In this document: in pieces, positions 61,628-64,000 of the stretch
Numbering within the stretch: position 1 is the first letter of the stretch
Layout of the letters: each line of letters starts with the position of its first letter
Assembly (NCBI GenBank): GCA_036389035.1
Contig: DASVQQ010000011.1
Location: forward strand, 62,001 to 126,000
Length of the DNA stretch: 64,000 nt
DNA from: Jatrophihabitans sp.
Lineage (GTDB): Bacteria; Actinomycetota; Actinomycetes; Mycobacteriales; Jatrophihabitantaceae
Direction of reading: 5' to 3'
Notes under the pieces: generated by a model
Told to the model about the DNA's origin: nothing
The model's database searches: none
Seen by the model: only the letters and a program-made list of their open reading frames with translations
Made by a program: the position numbers and the translations under genes

Positions 61628-62399
61628 AACCCTCGGGCGGGGCGGCCATCAGCGAGAAGCTCGCGCCCTGGTTGTCGGCCACGGTGGCGATCCGGCCGTA
61701 CGGGGAGTCCGCGGGCGGGCGGATCACGCTGCCGCCGAGCTTGACCACCTGATCGACCCTCGCGTCGGTGTCATCGACCGCCAGGTACACCCACCACTGG
61801 GCGGGCAGTTCCAGATCGTCGGCGGCGTACTCACCCACCCCGCCGATGTCGCGGCTCTCGATCACGAAGGTGGCATACCGAAGGTCGTCCGTCGACATGT
61901 CGTGGAACTCCCAGCCGAACACCGCGCCGTAGAAGGCGAGGTTCTCCTGCGACGAACGGCTCATCTGCTCGGTCCAGATCAGCGAGCCCGGCTCGTTCAC
62001 GACGCCCAGTCCGGCATGGCTGCCGGCCTGCCACAGGCTGAAGCCGGCGCCGCTGGGATCAGCGCACACGGCCATCCGGCCCAGGTCCATCAGATCCATC
62101 GGCGGCATGCTCAGCTGGCCGCCGTTCGCGCTGACCCGCTCGACCGAGGCTTCGAGGTCGGAGGTGGCGAAGTGCGTCAGCCACCCGGTCGGCGCCTCCG
62201 GCGTCATCTTCGGGCCGATGCCGGCGGCCGGCCGGCCGTTCTTCAGGCAGTTGAGGTACCCGCCGTACTCCGGCGGGGTCTCCTGGATCTCCCAGCCCAT
62301 CACACCCTCATAGAACGGCCTGGCCGCGTCGACGTCCGGAACGGACAGGTCGATCCAGCAGGGCGTGCCATCGAGCCACGGGCCATCATGGATTGGCAT
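61617..62399 (-). CDS. Two-domain VOC (glyoxalase/bleomycin resistance) protein
   Basis: The 260-residue protein has two VOC modules: the first begins CWIDLSVPDVDAARPFYEGV and the second NEPGSLIWTEQMSRS. The layout is like CFP30B-type mycobacterial proteins. Metal-binding residues are partly visible. The ATG at 62399 (MPIHDGPWLDG) has a good purine stretch (GAAAGG) upstream. An in-frame ATG 15 bp upstream is an alternative. Confidence 0.85.
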   Translation of the reverse strand: MPIHDGPWLDGTPCWIDLSVPDVDAARPFYEGVMGWEIQETPPEYGGYLNCLKNGRPAAGIGPKMTPEAPTGWLTHFATSDLEASVERVSANGGQLSMPPMDLMDLGRMAVCADPSGAGFSLWQAGSHAGLGVVNEPGSLIWTEQMSRSSQENLAFYGAVFGWEFHDMSTDDLRYATFVIESRDIGGVGEYAADDLELPAQWWVYLAVDDTDARVDQVVKLGGSVIRPPADSPYGRIATVADNQGASFSLMAAPPEGYGD

Positions 62400-62510
62400 G
62401 GCGAGGCCTTTCATGATCAGTGCGAGTCGGACACCTCACCCTGCCATTGAAACTTTGCCGGAACCAGCAACCCGCCAAAATCGACTGCACGGGGCGCGGC
62501 GGCCGTCGGA

Positions 62511-62801
62511 CTAGCCGGCGCGAACCTCCACGCCGCGCCAGAAGGCCACCCGGTCCTTGATCTGGCTGGCGGCCTCCTTGGGCTCGGAGTAGTACCAGGC
62601 AGCGTCCTGGTTCAGCTTCCCGTCCACTTCGAGGGAGTAGTAGGACGCCGTGCCCTTCCAGGGGCAGAGGGTCTCGTACTGCGAGGGCCGCAGCACGTCC
62701 TGCCGGACGGAGTCCAACGGGAAGTAGTGATTGTTCTCGACGACGACGGTGTCATCGCTCTCGGCGATGACCTCGCCGTTCCAGATCGCTTGCATGCTCA
62801 T
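62511..62801 (-). CDS. DUF427 protein
   Basis: The 96-residue protein has the DUF427 core: AIWNGEVIAESDDTVVVENNH, FPLDSV and TLCPWKGTASYYSLEV. Function unknown, often a small beta-tent fold. There are two possible ATGs, 62801 and 62795; a TTATAT hexamer ends 8 nt upstream of the second, so a leaderless start at 62795 is possible. Confidence 0.88.
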   Translation of the reverse strand: MSMQAIWNGEVIAESDDTVVVENNHYFPLDSVRQDVLRPSQYETLCPWKGTASYYSLEVDGKLNQDAAWYYSEPKEAASQIKDRVAFWRGVEVRAG

Positions 62802-62905
62802 GGATATAACGATGCCACTTCAGCCGATGATTGGCACCAGCCGTTTGCGCTGGGAGGGCCACCGGATTTCGCACTGGCTTCATCCATTGCAAACCGGGCG
62901 CTGAG

Positions 62906-62911
62906 TAACGT
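62906..62911 (+). promoter_or_regulatory. Candidate -10 (TAACGT) for the beta-propeller gene
   Basis: TAACGT ends 8 nt before the ATG at 62920 and there is no ribosome binding site, so the transcript may be leaderless. Confidence 0.45.
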
Positions 62912-62919
62912 CGCGGCGC

Positions 62920-64000
62920 ATGAACCTGTCGCTGACGACCCGGACCCGCGCCGTGGCGGGCGCCGCGCTGACCGCGGTGCTGGCCGCACTGGCAACCCCC
63001 GCCGTCGCCGCCCCCGCCCATCCGGTCCCCGCCAACTCTGGAAAAGCCGGCTCTGGACATCAGGGCTCTGGAAAACCCGTCGCGGCCCCGGCCTGGCGAC
63101 TGGTCGACACCGGCAGCACTTCGCACTTTCGCGGCCTGTCCGCGGTGAGCGCCAGGGTGGCCTGGGTCGGCGGCTACGACGGCACGATCCTCATGACGGC
63201 CGATGGCGGCCGGCACTGGCGCGACGTCTCACCGGCCGGCGCCGAAACGCTCCAGTTCCGCGACATCCATGCCTTCGACACCAGGCATGCGGTCGCGATG
63301 GCGGCCGGCTCCGGAACCGACTCGGCGCTGTACACCACCAGCGACGGCGGCCGGCATTGGCAGGTCGCCTACCAGAACACCAATCCGGAGGCCTTCTTCG
63401 ACTGCATGTCGTTCTCCGACCGCAAGCACGGCCTGGTGTTGAGCGACCCGGTCGGCGGCAAGTTCCGCATCCTGGCGACCAGCGACGGCGGCCGCAGCTG
63501 GCAGGTGCTGTCGAATGCCGCGATGCCGGCCGCGCTGCCCGGCGAGGCGGCCTTCGCGGCCGGCGGTGACTGCATCACCACGCTCGGCCGCGATGCCTGG
63601 TTCGGCACCGGCGGCCAGAGCCAGGCCCGGGTGTTCCACTCCCGCGACGGCGGGCTCAGCTGGACGGTGACCGACACCGGGATGGGCAGCGGCCCGACTG
63701 CCGGCGTCTTCGCGCTGGCGTTCCGCGACCGGTGGCACGGCGTGGCCACCGGCGGGGACTTCAACACCCCGACCAGCGCCACCGAGGCGCTGGCCCGCAC
63801 CAACACCGGTGGGGACAGTTGGCGGCTGGTGTCTGATGCGCCGAGCGGCTACCGCTCCGGAGTGGCCTGGTTGCCGCACCGTCACGACCCCACAGCGATC
63901 GCCGTCGGCATTTCCGGCAGTGACATCAGCTACGACGACGGCCACAGCTGGCACCAGTTCGACAGCGGCAGCTTCGACACCATCAGCTGCGCGAAGAACG
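62920..64000 (+). CDS. Secreted beta-propeller protein (YCF48/sialidase-like), partial
   Basis: The frame is open to the window end; about 360 residues are present. It starts with a signal peptide (MNLSLTTRTRAVAGAALTAV...ATPAVAAPA) and then a Gly/Ser-rich linker. The body has repeats of the form WxxV-x-T-DGGxxW (for example MTADGGRHW, TTSDGGRHW, ATSDGGRSW, HSRDGGLSW) as in YCF48/BNR-type beta-propellers. The function outside the cell is unknown. The C-terminus is not seen. Confidence 0.85.
   Translation, partial: MNLSLTTRTRAVAGAALTAVLAALATPAVAAPAHPVPANSGKAGSGHQGSGKPVAAPAWRLVDTGSTSHFRGLSAVSARVAWVGGYDGTILMTADGGRHWRDVSPAGAETLQFRDIHAFDTRHAVAMAAGSGTDSALYTTSDGGRHWQVAYQNTNPEAFFDCMSFSDRKHGLVLSDPVGGKFRILATSDGGRSWQVLSNAAMPAALPGEAAFAAGGDCITTLGRDAWFGTGGQSQARVFHSRDGGLSWTVTDTGMGSGPTAGVFALAFRDRWHGVATGGDFNTPTSATEALARTNTGGDSWRLVSDAPSGYRSGVAWLPHRHDPTAIAVGISGSDISYDDGHSWHQFDSGSFDTISCAKN

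Overview
The window is 64 kb of high-GC DNA from an actinomycete, drawn chromosomal and almost fully coding. The lineage markers are a fused 2-oxoglutarate decarboxylase/dehydrogenase (kgd), WhiB1, PdtaS, a mycothiol-type SigR/RsrA pair, nickel superoxide dismutase with its SodX protease, and small actinobacterial proteins (DUF6104, DUF6158, DUF3311). The order whiB1 - pdtaS - rsrA - sigR - SRAP - aroA - rsgA follows the mycobacterial order from memory. Type IV pilus genes plus NiSOD suggest a soil or environmental actinomycete outside the mycobacteria; I cannot name the genus.

Layout. 1-5 kb: a leftward type IV pilus cluster (CpaE-like ATPase, PilA, PilT, PilB, partial PilC), with a LuxR-type regulator on the other strand whose receiver lacks the phosphoacceptor Asp. 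6-8.5 kb: divergent PfkB sugar kinase and GH4 glycosidase. 8.5-21.6 kb: cobalamin genes (cobN behind a cobalamin riboswitch, cobG-cobH-cobIJ, cobK, cbiD) interrupted by an ATP-grasp ligase and a DUF222/HNH protein. 21.6-29.8 kb: rhodanese, winged-helix and DUF1697 proteins, a SoxR locus divergent from an SDR and a QueA-like gene, OtsB, and an ABC exporter. 30-37.4 kb: kgd, an oxidoreductase, DUF6104, a YczE-type membrane protein and malic enzyme. 37.5-40.4 kb: sodX/sodN, a histidine phosphatase, and an RsbW-like/SigF-like pair. 40.4-48.6 kb: lipid kinase, WhiB1, PdtaS, DUF3311 plus symporter, RsrA/SigR. 48.7-64 kb: deacylases, acyl-CoA synthetase, SRAP, an ECF sigma/membrane pair, aroA-rsgA, a flavoprotein, an aminotransferase, HisN, VOC and DUF427 proteins, and a partial beta-propeller.

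The most unusual property is the abundance of short, nearly perfect tandem repeats. Inside genes the unit is a multiple of three bases (15, 18, 24, 33 or 57 bp), so conserved enzymes such as CobG, CobIJ, CobK, OtsB, a QueA-like protein, an ATP-grasp ligase and an acyl-CoA synthetase carry low-complexity peptide inserts or tails. At gene boundaries other units occur (8, 19/22, 21, 22, 23, 27 bp), some of which duplicate stop or start codons. The best case is upstream of the SigF-like gene, where a 23-bp repeat has made a chain of 8-residue mini-ORFs, each overlapping the next by ATGA.

Regulation visible in the sequence: a cobalamin riboswitch with a perfect 8-bp closing stem ahead of cobN; an exact SigR-type promoter (GGAAT-N18-GTT) ahead of sigR with two possible start codons; a SoxR-like dyad between soxR and the SDR; hairpins after pilA, after the symporter gene and after the DUF6158 gene; and about ten genes with a TANNNT hexamer 6-8 nt before a start codon that lacks a ribosome binding site, suggesting leaderless transcripts.
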